Shown in pieces: positions 1 to 7,532 of a stretch of 9,906 nucleotides of DNA. Source of the stretch: Nitrospirota bacterium (GTDB taxonomy: Bacteria > Nitrospirota > JAOUDF01); NCBI GenBank assembly GCA_029859385.1, contig JAOUDF010000089.1, positions 1 to 9,906 of the forward strand. Reading direction: 5' to 3'. Positions within the stretch are counted from its first letter, which is position 1. The number at the start of each line of letters is the position of its first letter. The translations under genes and the position numbers were made by a program. The notes beneath the pieces were generated by a model, which ran no database searches, had not been told where the DNA came from, and worked only from the letters and a program-made list of their open reading frames with translations.

Positions 1-357
1 GAGGTCCAGCAACTCTTCCTTTCCCCTCACGTCGATCGATACGGCGTCGGATCCGACAATCCCAAGGGCTGCTCGGTCGATCAGCACCCTGCCCAGCTCC
101 AGGCTCATTCGGTAACTTTGCCGCCATCGCGTCATATAACCACTGTCGGGGAAACGCCGCCGGAGGTAATATTCAGTTTTTTTGCGCTGGTCCGGCCGCA
201 CTGTCATGTAATAGAAGACAACGAAGTACAAGGCCAGCTCAGCGACCCGCGCACCTCCCAGGCGGATCAGAAAATAGAAAAACCGGTGCTGCCATCCTGC
301 GCCGACGCTCCTGCTGCTCCATCCGCGCGCGCCTTCTTCCTTATGCGGCAACGCCAC
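1..357 (-). CDS. LpxL/HtrB-like lysophospholipid/lipid A acyltransferase, N-terminal part (runs off the left edge)
   Basis: Only the first 119 codons are present. The visible protein has the N-terminal layout of the LpxL/HtrB/LpxM acyltransferase family: a short basic leader with a tryptophan (WSSRSVGAGWQHRFF), one hydrophobic segment near residues 30-55 (AELALYFVVFYYM), and then a charged stretch ending in a YYLRRRF-type motif near residues 60-70. In this family the protein sits on the inner membrane and moves an acyl chain from acyl-ACP to a lipid or sugar hydroxyl. The catalytic HX4D motif would lie beyond the window, so activity cannot be judged. I chose the GTG at 357 because an AGGAG lies five bases upstream (363-367). 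The start overlaps the end of the GT2-DUF2062 gene by 17 nt, implying translational coupling. A GT2 enzyme beside an LpxL-like acyltransferase is typical of aryl-polyene-type clusters, where they are thought to anchor the product in the membrane. Confidence 0.8.
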   Translation of the reverse strand, partial: MALPHKEEGARGWSSRSVGAGWQHRFFYFLIRLGGARVAELALYFVVFYYMTVRPDQRKKTEYYLRRRFPDSGYMTRWRQSYRMSLELGRVLIDRAALGIVGSDAVSIDVRGKEELLDL

Positions 358-1510
358 GCCCACTCCTTTGCACCACCATCGCCGTCCCATAAACAAGGCC
401 GCCGACAATCACGCCGAGAAAAGGACCGATCAGGAGGGAGCCAATGAACCACTCATAAAGGCGCTCAAGCCCCTGATAGCCAAGGGTACGCCATGACACC
501 TCTGTAAGAAATTCTCCGTGGCGGATAAAGTAGCCCGTCTCAATACAGAGGGCCGGCACCATGGGCGGCATGCACAACTGGCTTGCACTCAGGGCGGCCG
601 TTTTGTTAAGCCGCAGGTAGCCGGCGGCAAACAGCACCGTTATAGTCTGTATGGCAATCAACGGCGCAGCCCCCAGGATAATCCCCACCATACCCGCAGC
701 CGCAAGCCTCCCCGGCGTAGCATTATCGGAGAGGAGATTCTTTATCAGTCTCACGGGGTGAAGCAGGGACGGAACTTCGCCCGCACCGCCTGGCGTAAAA
801 TTCTCATGGGGAAACGGCAGCATCGAACGGATCGTAAGACGGGTATTGAGCACCGAAAGGCGGAAATTATCCATGAACATGCGAAAATGAGATATTCTCT
901 CACCCGCGGGGGGATAGTAGACCGAAATGTCCGCATCCCGCAGAGGGATGCCGGCCCAAGCCGCCTTTACCAGGACCTCAACCTCAAAAGAATAATGGGT
1001 TTCGTGCAGATCGAGTCTCTCTAGCACCTCGACGGGGTATACCCGAAAACCGCTCTGAACATCGCCCAACACGCGACCGGTCTGCACCCGAAGCCAGAAG
1101 TTGGAAAACTTCCGGCCGAACCGGCTTGAACCCGGCACCGAAGCATTAGCAAAGTCTCGCTTGCCCACGACAATGGAAAGCGGGTCTTCCCGGGCAATCT
1201 CCAGCAACCTCGGTATATCTTCGGGGAAGTGCTGTCCATCGGCATCAATCGTCACGACATGAGTCATGCCTATCCGCGACGCCTCGCGGGCCGCCGTCAT
1301 AATCGCCGCCCCCTTGCCCCGATTAACCTCGTGGCGGACAAGCTGGACATTGAGCCCCCGCAGGGTGTCGCCTCCACCGTCGGTGCTACCGTCGTCCACC
1401 ACCAATACCCTGTCATGTACGGCAAGAGTGCGTTCTGCCACGTCTCGCACCGTGGCTCCGTGGTTAAACAGGGGAATTACGATGAGGATTTTGTTGCTAT
1501 CCAGTATCAT
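341..1510 (-). CDS. GT2 glycosyltransferase fused to DUF2062 membrane domain
   Basis: This 389-residue protein starts with a GT-A fold family 2 glycosyltransferase of the dolichol-phosphate-mannosyltransferase type. It shows the opening ILIVIPLFNHG (residues 8-18), DDGSTD (39-44) for nucleotide binding, NRGKGAA (63-69) and the metal-binding DADGQH (89-94). From about residue 250 it continues into a DUF2062-type domain with hydrophobic segments near 270-300, 310-325 and 355-382, which should hold it in the inner membrane. Fusions of this kind occur beside KS and LpxL-like acyltransferase genes in polyene and lipid clusters; the expected role is to place a sugar on a lipid-linked acceptor. The frame stays open far upstream, but the family normally begins just before the IxVVIPxYN strand, so I take the ATG at 1510. 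The ATG at 1522 (four residues more) is equally possible, because neither has a clear ribosome binding site. The donor and acceptor cannot be read from the sequence. Confidence 0.88.
   Translation of the reverse strand: MILDSNKILIVIPLFNHGATVRDVAERTLAVHDRVLVVDDGSTDGGGDTLRGLNVQLVRHEVNRGKGAAIMTAAREASRIGMTHVVTIDADGQHFPEDIPRLLEIAREDPLSIVVGKRDFANASVPGSSRFGRKFSNFWLRVQTGRVLGDVQSGFRVYPVEVLERLDLHETHYSFEVEVLVKAAWAGIPLRDADISVYYPPAGERISHFRMFMDNFRLSVLNTRLTIRSMLPFPHENFTPGGAGEVPSLLHPVRLIKNLLSDNATPGRLAAAGMVGIILGAAPLIAIQTITVLFAAGYLRLNKTAALSASQLCMPPMVPALCIETGYFIRHGEFLTEVSWRTLGYQGLERLYEWFIGSLLIGPFLGVIVGGLVYGTAMVVQRSGRGVAA
363..367 (-). promoter_or_regulatory. Shine-Dalgarno for the acyltransferase
   Basis: AGGAG on the minus strand, inside the last codons of the GT2-DUF2062 gene, five bases before the GTG at 357. 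It decides between that GTG and the in-frame GTG at 363, which overlaps the AGGAG itself. Confidence 0.55.
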
Positions 1511-1522
1511 TGCAGATGCCAT

Positions 1523-1851
1523 CTGTTTGAAAAAATGTTGCACCGATTTTGCGTCAGAATAGCAGAGGCGGGCGATCAGGTAAATAGGCCAAATCCACGC
1601 ACATGCACCTTCCCCAGAAAGCAATTTACGTATCGCATTGATTCGAAGACAGAGAAGCATCCAAACCGACTTACATAAACGCGATAGCTGAGAATCAAGC
1701 CCCTTCGCCCTATGGCTCCTTCGTGACTGATATGCATTACTGTATATTAGCCCCGGTGGGCATACAACAAAAACAGTAGCATACGTAAAGTTATTCTTTT
1801 TACTCGCGGTAACATTATACTTGTGATAAATATTGTCGTGATCATTCAATA
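1523..1851. other. Gene-free stretch between the GT2 gene and the first lipoprotein gene
   Basis: I see no convincing gene here. The minus-strand frame of the GT2 gene remains open through the whole stretch, but its translation (residues such as those around WIWPIYLIARLCYSD) matches no family I recognise and lacks a good ribosome binding site. A minus-strand TATAAT lies at 1814-1819, with only poor -35 matches 16-19 bp upstream. It could drive the GT2 and acyltransferase genes with a long leader of about 290 nt, but this is weak evidence. The right-hand part, near 1740-1850, is AT-rich. Confidence 0.4.
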
Positions 1852-1879
1852 ATGACTGATCCACTGAGGCCGCTATAAC
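1852..1879 (+). promoter_or_regulatory. Possible sigma70-type promoter of the first lipoprotein gene
   Basis: ATGACT at 1852-1857 (4 of 6 matches to TTGACA) is followed after 16 bases by TATAAC at 1874-1879 (5 of 6 matches to TATAAT). Transcription would begin near 1886, giving a leader of about 16 nt before the ATG at 1902. The G-run at 1893-1898 in this leader would serve as the ribosome binding site. The match is reasonable, but such pairs also arise by chance in AT-rich DNA. Confidence 0.35.
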
Positions 1880-1901
1880 GACTATATCTATTGGGGGGTA
1901 T

Positions 1902-2357
1902 ATGCGATTTGCAGTGCTTGGCTTGTCTGTCTTGATTGGCGTTTCAGGATGCGCGACCGCAACCACGCCAATCCCGGTAAAAGATGCGCAATATGTTCCA
2001 TCGGATCGAGTATTCCGAACGGAACAAGGTTCGCAAGAAGATAACGCAAAAGCTCTTTTTGTTCGCGATGTCGGTTTTACCGGTGGAGGAGTTTATCTGC
2101 ACCTGTTTATTGATGGAATCAAAGCTGCATCACTAAATCCGGGCGAGAAGGTTGAATTCGTCCTGCCTGCAGGGGAGCATATCTTCGGAGTCGTTCCAAC
2201 AGACCCTTTTAAAACTCACTTGATGAACACCATCGATCAGGAATTGAAGGCTGAGAAGCAGTACTTTTACCGTTTACGAATAGACGGCAACACACTAAAG
2301 CCTGTCGTACAACGCTTTATCCCGGAAATTGAGGAAAAAGCAGGACTGACTTATTAA
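1902..2357 (+). CDS. Small lipoprotein, DUF2846-like
   Basis: This is a 151-residue secreted protein. Its signal peptide is short and ends in a lipobox, VSGC (Cys17), so it should be cut by signal peptidase II and lipid-anchored on the periplasmic face of the inner or outer membrane. The residue after the cysteine is Ala, not the Asp that favours inner-membrane retention. The mature part looks like one small beta-rich domain: ALFVRD (near 51-56), VYLHLFIDGIKAA (near 64-76), then a GEKVEFVLPAGEH turn and a final QYFYRLRIDG strand. This pattern of a 'vdG' hairpin followed by 'lpaGeH' is like DUF2846-type lipoproteins, whose role is unknown. I am unsure of the family name. The gene lies opposite to the biosynthetic operon and has lower G+C (about 46% over 1981-2100 by hand count, against about 59% over 8581-8700), so it may not belong to the pathway. 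Confidence 0.85.
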   Translation: MRFAVLGLSVLIGVSGCATATTPIPVKDAQYVPSDRVFRTEQGSQEDNAKALFVRDVGFTGGGVYLHLFIDGIKAASLNPGEKVEFVLPAGEHIFGVVPTDPFKTHLMNTIDQELKAEKQYFYRLRIDGNTLKPVVQRFIPEIEEKAGLTY

Positions 2358-2542
2358 ACAGTTTCTACAAGTGAATGTCTCGACATATAAAGCATCTACA
2401 TCGTCACCAGCCCAAAGTCCTTATGTTTTATTTGAAGGACCTGCGGGACATTGCTTCCAAATGATACCTGTTCGACGCCATGACCTTAAGTGTCGCTTAG
2501 AAGATCCCCCAAAATTCACAGAGAATAGAGGAGAATAGGAAG

Positions 2543-3043
2543 ATGAAGAAATTTCTGCTACTTGCACTCACACTTGGCACGCTTGTAGGATGTGCTGCTC
2601 CAAGATATTCCGGATCATCTATTGAGCCGGGTATAATGGCGTCATCACCTAATGTGGCTGTAGTTAAAGACAGAGAAACACGTGAAGGGTTTCTCGCGGC
2701 TGTGGAGTCGTGGCTTCGGCATAACAACTATCAGTACACTGTTATTCCTGAGGGATCAAAATTTGAGCCCGACGACTTGACTCTGGAGTATGTTGGTTAC
2801 TGGAGATGGGATCTCGCGCTATTTCTGCATCAAGCCGATATCAAGGCACATTTTAAGGGGCAGCAGGTTGGAACGGTTAATTTCGAGGCGCCTAACAACA
2901 TGAGTCCAAGGAAATTCGGCAATGCCGAAGAGCGTATCGGTTATATGTTGGATGTGTTATTTGGAAAGATTTCAGCCGCAGAAGCCACTAGTGCAATAGA
3001 CAAACAGGAAAACCTGGAATCAACCCAGAAGAGTGAGCTCTGA
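2543..3043 (+). CDS. Small lipoprotein, possibly Sbal_3080-like
   Basis: This is a 166-residue protein with a classic lipoprotein signal: MKKFLLLALTLGTLVGC, with lipobox LVGC and Cys17, followed by Ala, which suggests outer-membrane sorting. The mature domain has a VAVVKDRETREGFL stretch (near 39-52), an amphipathic helix with WLRHNNY, then LTLEYVGYWRWDLALFLHQADI (near 79-100), a strand, and a helix around RKFGNAEERIGYMLDVLFGK. The order 'wL ... Y ... W.WDla ... KF ... LF' resembles small lipoproteins named Sbal_3080 family, for which I know no function; this assignment is tentative. The C-terminal 25 residues are polar and probably disordered. The start is supported by AGAGGAGA at 2527-2534, eight bases before the ATG. 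It follows the other lipoprotein gene after 185 nt, and both have lower G+C than the flanking minus-strand genes. Confidence 0.85.
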   Translation: MKKFLLLALTLGTLVGCAAPRYSGSSIEPGIMASSPNVAVVKDRETREGFLAAVESWLRHNNYQYTVIPEGSKFEPDDLTLEYVGYWRWDLALFLHQADIKAHFKGQQVGTVNFEAPNNMSPRKFGNAEERIGYMLDVLFGKISAAEATSAIDKQENLESTQKSEL

Positions 3044-3051
3044 GGGCTCAC
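3033..3051. other. Stem-loop over the stop codon of the second lipoprotein gene
   Basis: GTGAGC (3033-3038) and GCTCAC (3046-3051) form a six-base-pair stem around a seven-base loop that contains the TGA stop. Neither strand has a good T-run after it: AAAATG follows on plus, TCTTCT on minus. It could protect a 3' end but is not a convincing intrinsic terminator. Confidence 0.25.
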
Positions 3052-3090
3052 AAAATGATAACTTAATTGCCACTCAATGAAGTTGGTGCG

Positions 3091-3110
3091 GCTTGCCCAC
3101 GAAGGCGAGC
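3091..3110 (+). terminator. Stem-loop between converging genes, possible terminator without T-run
   Basis: GCTTGCC (3091-3097) and GGCGAGC (3104-3110) pair over seven positions with one G-U wobble in plus-strand RNA and leave a six-base loop. It lies about 48 nt after the second lipoprotein gene and 64 nt after the end of the converging hydrolase-radical SAM gene, a natural place for transcription to stop. The plus strand continues with an A-rich stretch and not a T-run, and the minus strand gains an A-C mismatch, so function as an intrinsic terminator is doubtful. Confidence 0.25.
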
Positions 3111-3173
3111 GAAAATAAATACCCGTAATGATCACCCCCTGGAGATGACGTGTGCGGGCTGATGACGCCACGG

Positions 3174-4940
3174 TTAAAACCTCGGACATCCCCGGCATGC
3201 TTCCGGCGGCTCATCCCCAACCATGCGCCGCCGGTGCTCCCGCATCACCTCTCCATTCCATATCTCCTCCAGAGGAACTTCAAAGAGGTTGCCCACGGGT
3301 TTGTCCGGCTGGCAATCGCAGAGGGTAGCCGTACCGTCCACATCAACCGCCACGGTCTGCCACGGCGAACAGCAGAACCGGTGCTTCGCCGACCTTCGAT
3401 AGAGGTGATCCGGCGGCAGCAACATGTTCTCGCGCCAGCGGCTGGCCAAGCCGAACTCTTCCAGGCCTCGAACGGTCAACACCGGCAAGTTGCGCGAAAA
3501 TGCCGACTTGACCGCTTTTCTGATCAGCCGGGCGATATCGGGATTTATCGTTGAATTCAGGCTCTCCGGCTGGTTTTGCGGATAGTTCAGGTCGGTCAAC
3601 ATCAGCACATCTACCCCCAGAGAAGCAACCAGATCGACCAGTTGCGGCAGTCCTCGCACCGACTCTTTCGACACGGCTGAAAACACTGCGGTAGAAACAG
3701 GTCGACCGGCCTGCTTCGCCAACCGAGCAAAATCGCTGATATTTTTCGTAATGCGGCTGATGTCGCTCCCACGGCGCAGTTGTCCTGCCGATGCCTGGGT
3801 TGCGGCATCGATGCTGAAGGCGATGGAGTCGAGGCCGGCATCGAGCAGTTCGGCGCCCAACTCTTCCGATAGGAACATCCCATTGGTGACCAGGGCGGTA
3901 CGTCGCCCCTTTCCCGAGGCATGAGCCACCAAGGTGGTTACCCGGGGATGCAACAACGGCTCTCCGAGCCCTACCAGGGTCACCCGGTATGCATGGGGCA
4001 GACGCTCCAATATATCAGCGAATTTCTCTTTCGCCATGTCCATGTCATGGCGTTTCATGCCGACGCGGGCACAATAGCGGCATGACAGATTACAGCGCGT
4101 CGTTATCTCAATATTGGCAAAAACAGGCCCCCAGTCGACCTCCGGTGGAAGCAGAGGCTCCATTTCCATTAGCCTGCGGCCGCTGGGACTGGAAGCAAGG
4201 TGATGCGCCAAACCGGAGGATTTAGCCAAAAATCGTCTTGCCTCAGGCTCGACCTCTTGAAACCTCTCAGCGAAAAGATCAATCGAGTACTGTCGATGAC
4301 TTTGCAGAATTGATATTTCCCTGACGACCTCATCGACCGCAGCGACGGACGCGGGGTCGGCAAACAGGTGATGCCCTCCGCCGGAGACTATCACTATTCT
4401 GGTTTTTCCAATAAACCTCTCGGCCCACTGCTCAACCTCGCTAGGCGGCACCAACTCATCACCGTCTCCCTGGAGGATAAGGACGGGAAATGATCGAACC
4501 GGTGCATTGGCGGTCGAATTGATAAGTGACACCAGACCGGCGACAGAGGCAAGCGACACCTGAACTCCATTCTCACTGTGCCGCCGCCAGCGGTCGAGAT
4601 AGGAGAGATCGATAACGCAAGGGGTAGCAGCCAGCACCACAAGTTCGGGCGTAGACCGGCTTTGTGCCAGCGCTTCAAGGGCAATATTCCCGCCGGTGGA
4701 ATGGCCTACCAGCACCATCGGACGACCATCAGCCTGCAACTCTCGGAAGACTCCGGCGACTTCCTCAACCAGTGTATCCCGGTCAAAGCAGACGTTGTCG
4801 CCTCCACCGCCATTCGTCGGCAGTATAATTTGCCGGATGCCCTCCTTTCCCATGATCGACTCCAGCCTTATCGCCAAAGGGTCCAGGTCGGATGATGAAC
4901 CGGTAAATCCATGGACCAGTATCGCCGTCAGTTTACTCAT
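3174..4940 (-). CDS. Alpha/beta hydrolase fused to radical SAM-SPASM protein
   Basis: One uninterrupted frame of 588 residues joins two enzymes. Residues 1 to about 213 are an alpha/beta hydrolase: the HGFTGSSSD oxyanion region (10-18), the nucleophile elbow GHSTG with Ser81, a GDGDELVP acid region with Asp161, and GGGHHLF with His190 or His191 as the catalytic base. After a linker of about 60 residues comes a radical SAM core with CNLSCRYC, giving the CX3CX2C cysteines 283, 287 and 290, and a GLGEPLL motif (324-330). The C-terminus is a SPASM-type domain with Cys523, 524, 541, 543, 582 and 585, which should bind auxiliary iron-sulfur clusters. The ATG overlaps the end of the glycosyltransferase gene by 8 nt (ATGAGTAA), so the start is well placed and the hydrolase belongs to this protein. 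Inference: the hydrolase could release or transfer an acyl chain that the radical SAM part modifies. The substrate is unknown, and SPASM enzymes more often act on peptides. Confidence 0.9.
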   Translation of the reverse strand: MSKLTAILVHGFTGSSSDLDPLAIRLESIMGKEGIRQIILPTNGGGGDNVCFDRDTLVEEVAGVFRELQADGRPMVLVGHSTGGNIALEALAQSRSTPELVVLAATPCVIDLSYLDRWRRHSENGVQVSLASVAGLVSLINSTANAPVRSFPVLILQGDGDELVPPSEVEQWAERFIGKTRIVIVSGGGHHLFADPASVAAVDEVVREISILQSHRQYSIDLFAERFQEVEPEARRFLAKSSGLAHHLASSPSGRRLMEMEPLLPPEVDWGPVFANIEITTRCNLSCRYCARVGMKRHDMDMAKEKFADILERLPHAYRVTLVGLGEPLLHPRVTTLVAHASGKGRRTALVTNGMFLSEELGAELLDAGLDSIAFSIDAATQASAGQLRRGSDISRITKNISDFARLAKQAGRPVSTAVFSAVSKESVRGLPQLVDLVASLGVDVLMLTDLNYPQNQPESLNSTINPDIARLIRKAVKSAFSRNLPVLTVRGLEEFGLASRWRENMLLPPDHLYRRSAKHRFCCSPWQTVAVDVDGTATLCDCQPDKPVGNLFEVPLEEIWNGEVMREHRRRMVGDEPPEACRGCPRF

Positions 4941-6150
4941 TGGCCTGTTCCATAAGGGAGACCATCTCCATGACGCCGCGGTAACGGCTCATCTGCTGGC
5001 GGGCCTTGCGCAGATTCAACGCATAGCGGGGGTCGCTCAGTGAAGCAATCGCGTCAACAATGTCGCTGTCCCTTTTTTGCGTCAGGGCATCCATGTAAAC
5101 TGTTGAATCGCCGATAAACTGCTGCCCCGGCACCAGCCTCAGCCCACATCCCATATTCTCCAGACAGACGCCGTTGTGGGCTTGCTCGGGCTGAAACGGT
5201 ATGACGGCGATCGGGACCTGGTGAGCAATTGCCTCAAAGATGCTCATCTGTCCGCCGTGGGAAACCAATAGTTTGGCACGTGGCAATATTCTATCGAGAG
5301 GAGCGAATTCGCATATGGTAAGCCAGCGTTCGGCAGCAAGCCGGGCACCTACTTCCAGGCTGCCTGAGCCGGTAAAGAGGACGTGATAACCCAGCCCACC
5401 TAGAAGGGAAATGAGCCGTTCGACCCCTTTCACGCGCCCCGTGGAGCAGGTTCCGAAGGAGACCACGGCAAGGGGGCGGCCGGCAGTATCCGGAGCATCT
5501 TCTTCCCCGCTCGTGTGGGGCCATTTATTCCAGAATATCGGCCCGACATGAAGGACGCCATTGGAGTTCTCAAGAGGCATGAACTCGGGAAAATCCCAGA
5601 GAAACGTCCTCTCTCCTACCAACATCCGGCGACAGTCGTCTATTCCCGGCAAGCCAAAAGAGGTCAGGGCTTGACTTATGCGCAGACCTCCGTAGCGGAA
5701 AAAACCGGAGATGATCTCCCGCTGGGCCGCCTTCCCTCGCTCATCGCGGGCAAACCCCAGTGCCTCCGTTGAACCAGGGAACATGCAGCCGCATGTCAGC
5801 GAGTCGTATGGAGCTCCGGCCAGATGGGACGCGGCCTTTATAGTAAACCGGAAGACCCCGAGAACCCGGTCGGGGCGAAACTCGTTGATCAGTTGACGTT
5901 CGGCCTCGATAACTTCTGCGATTGTCCGCGGACGTCGAAACCACTCGACGCTCGGGAACCCAGAGCCGTCTGTTTCCTGTATATCGGGAAGTATGGCATA
6001 CGGAATATCAAGGGACTCCAGAAAAGCCGCGCGTCGACGGCTGACCGCAATCAGGATGTCGTGCCCCTGCTTGAGCAAACCATCGCGTATCGCAATTGTT
6101 TTGACAAGATGAGAAAGTGAATTGTTACCGGGAGCCAGAAGATATCTCAT
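4933..6150 (-). CDS. GT1-family (UDP-glycosyltransferase-like) glycosyltransferase
   Basis: This 405-residue protein has the two-domain GT-B layout of the macrolide/sterol glycosyltransferase group. The N-terminal acceptor domain starts MRYLLAPGNNSLSHLVKTIAIRD-like, with the His (14) that acts as catalytic base in relatives. The C-terminal donor domain shows LAVVSFGTCS (227-236), the CEFAPLDRILPRAKLLVSHGG region (HGG at 298-300) and IAVIPFQPEQAHNG (314-327), corresponding to the family's HGGxGT...P..xDQxxN signature. The usual Asp before Gln is Glu here (PEQ), which may shift donor sugar preference. There is no signal peptide or membrane segment, so it is cytoplasmic or loosely membrane-bound. 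Its start overlaps the end of the upstream radical SAM gene by 4 nt (ATGA). In this operon the likely acceptor is the lipid or polyene product or a precursor, but donor and acceptor are inference. Confidence 0.9.
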   Translation of the reverse strand: MRYLLAPGNNSLSHLVKTIAIRDGLLKQGHDILIAVSRRRAAFLESLDIPYAILPDIQETDGSGFPSVEWFRRPRTIAEVIEAERQLINEFRPDRVLGVFRFTIKAASHLAGAPYDSLTCGCMFPGSTEALGFARDERGKAAQREIISGFFRYGGLRISQALTSFGLPGIDDCRRMLVGERTFLWDFPEFMPLENSNGVLHVGPIFWNKWPHTSGEEDAPDTAGRPLAVVSFGTCSTGRVKGVERLISLLGGLGYHVLFTGSGSLEVGARLAAERWLTICEFAPLDRILPRAKLLVSHGGQMSIFEAIAHQVPIAVIPFQPEQAHNGVCLENMGCGLRLVPGQQFIGDSTVYMDALTQKRDSDIVDAIASLSDPRYALNLRKARQQMSRYRGVMEMVSLMEQANE

Positions 6151-7523
6151 ACTCCGACATCAACACACTCTGTTTTGGAGGAAAAGGAGATCAACTTGTC
6201 CCAAAGGATGCCCCGAAGGCCAAGTCGCCTCAATATTGCCATTTTTTCGCGACCGGCAGGAGGTGGGAATATCCGGTTGCTTTGGCCGTGGAAACTCTTT
6301 GTTATAGCCGCATTCATTTCTTCGGGATCAATCTGCGGAGAAAAATAGTAGAGTGGCTTCAATAACGCAGTTTTAACAGAAATACTCCCTTCTCTGACCG
6401 CCCTGGCATGGATGTCTGTGTGAGGAAGTATCCGAATGCCCGAGAAGGCAAACACCACAGCGCGCCCCAGCTGTTCCATGTTTCTTAACCCCTCCTCCAC
6501 CGTAGCCGAGGTTTCATCCGGACCGCCAAAGATTACGAAGTGGGCGCAGGGAACCTGCTCAGCCAGACATGCCTCGCTTGCCTCCAGCGCCTCGGCGAAG
6601 GAGAATCTTTTTTTCAATGCCCGCAACGCCGTATCGCTTGCGGCGTCGGTTCCGAACTCTACGGCATAGAGCCCCGATTGTTTCAGCAAAGCAATCTTTT
6701 CACGGTTGATCCCCTGAGGACGGAAAAATGCACTCCACTTGATGGGCAGGTTGCGCCTCAACAGTTCCTCGGCCAGTTGAAGATAGTTGTCCGCCGGGTC
6801 GTTAAAGATCGAATCGGTGAAGAAAATACTGTCAATACCATTATCAAGCCACAGTCTCTCAAGATTATCGACCACCTCCTCCGGCATCATCGCACGAAAA
6901 CGGCGCCCTTCCAGCGCGGGATAGGTGCAATAACCACAGATATAGGGGCACCCTCTTTTTGTCGGCATACCGATTATGCCGCCTTGCGCCGTGTAATATT
7001 CAAGCAGGCCCTGTTCAAAATGTGGCGCTGACATCTGCATATCGGACAGAGGCGCCCTGTTGCCGTCTATTATCCTGGACATGGGTATGTGATCGGTAAG
7101 AGCTGCCACCAGTTCGCAGACCGCGACCTCTCCCTCACCCACGACGCCGTAATCGGCGCCGGTGAAGTCAAGTATTTCTTCCGGCATGATCGAAAAACCG
7201 GAACCGCCCACTATGATCGGAACGGCAGTAACGCCCCGCGCCAGTTCAATCAGCTCTTTTGCCACCGACAGATACCAGTCCTTTTCCGTAGCGAAGGAAT
7301 CGACGGTGTCTATATTCCGCAGGGAGACGCAGACATAATCAGGGGTAAACTCCGCCAAGTCCTGTCGAAGGGCATCCCGGGAACATCCGGCGGCGAGGAA
7401 ATCGAACTGCCGTACCTCATGCCCCCTGCGTATGAGGGCCGCTGCGATGACCGCCATGCCCAAAGGGTAGACCGGGTACGGCTCGGTAGCTGTGTTGACT
7501 GACAATATGAAGATGCGGTTCAT
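6147..7523 (-). CDS. B12-binding-type radical SAM protein (second of two)
   Basis: This 458-residue protein has a Rossmann-like cobalamin-binding-type N-terminal domain (about 1-150): MNRIFILSVN, PVYPLGMAVIAAAL (17-30), the VPIIVGGSGFS turn (101-111) and a final DYGVVGEGE (124-132). Next comes the radical SAM core with the TKRGCPYICGYC motif, cysteines 192, 196 and 199. After that are FFTDSIFND (234-242), which fits the substrate and SAM-binding strands of this class, and an HFVIFGGPDE region (328-337). The classic DxHxxG cobalamin-ligand motif is not complete: DFLAAG at 41-46 has Leu where His would be, as in many B12 radical SAM enzymes. Members of this class do methylations, ring contractions and cyclisations. 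The overall look recalls B12-radical SAM proteins found with KS genes in clusters proposed for unusual lipids, including ladderanes; that link is from memory and unproven. It starts 9 nt after the preceding gene and overlaps the next by 4 nt. Confidence 0.9.
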   Translation of the reverse strand: MNRIFILSVNTATEPYPVYPLGMAVIAAALIRRGHEVRQFDFLAAGCSRDALRQDLAEFTPDYVCVSLRNIDTVDSFATEKDWYLSVAKELIELARGVTAVPIIVGGSGFSIMPEEILDFTGADYGVVGEGEVAVCELVAALTDHIPMSRIIDGNRAPLSDMQMSAPHFEQGLLEYYTAQGGIIGMPTKRGCPYICGYCTYPALEGRRFRAMMPEEVVDNLERLWLDNGIDSIFFTDSIFNDPADNYLQLAEELLRRNLPIKWSAFFRPQGINREKIALLKQSGLYAVEFGTDAASDTALRALKKRFSFAEALEASEACLAEQVPCAHFVIFGGPDETSATVEEGLRNMEQLGRAVVFAFSGIRILPHTDIHARAVREGSISVKTALLKPLYYFSPQIDPEEMNAAITKSFHGQSNRIFPPPAGREKMAILRRLGLRGILWDKLISFSSKTECVDVGV

Positions 7524-7532
7524 GCTCCGCCC

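Noticed and set aside
1229..1678. Plus-strand open frame of 149 codons
   Set aside because: Antisense to the conserved DDGSTD and DADGQH region of the GT2 gene, with no ribosome binding site or domain.
1511..1966. N-terminal extension of the GT2 protein to a start at 1966
   Set aside because: It would overlap the signal-peptide region of the plus-strand lipoprotein gene, has no recognisable domain, and the GT2 family begins right at the strand found after 1510.
2417..2440. Inverted repeat GTCCTT/AAGGAC between the two lipoprotein genes
   Set aside because: Only six base pairs with a 12-base loop and no T-run after it; expected by chance in a region of this size.
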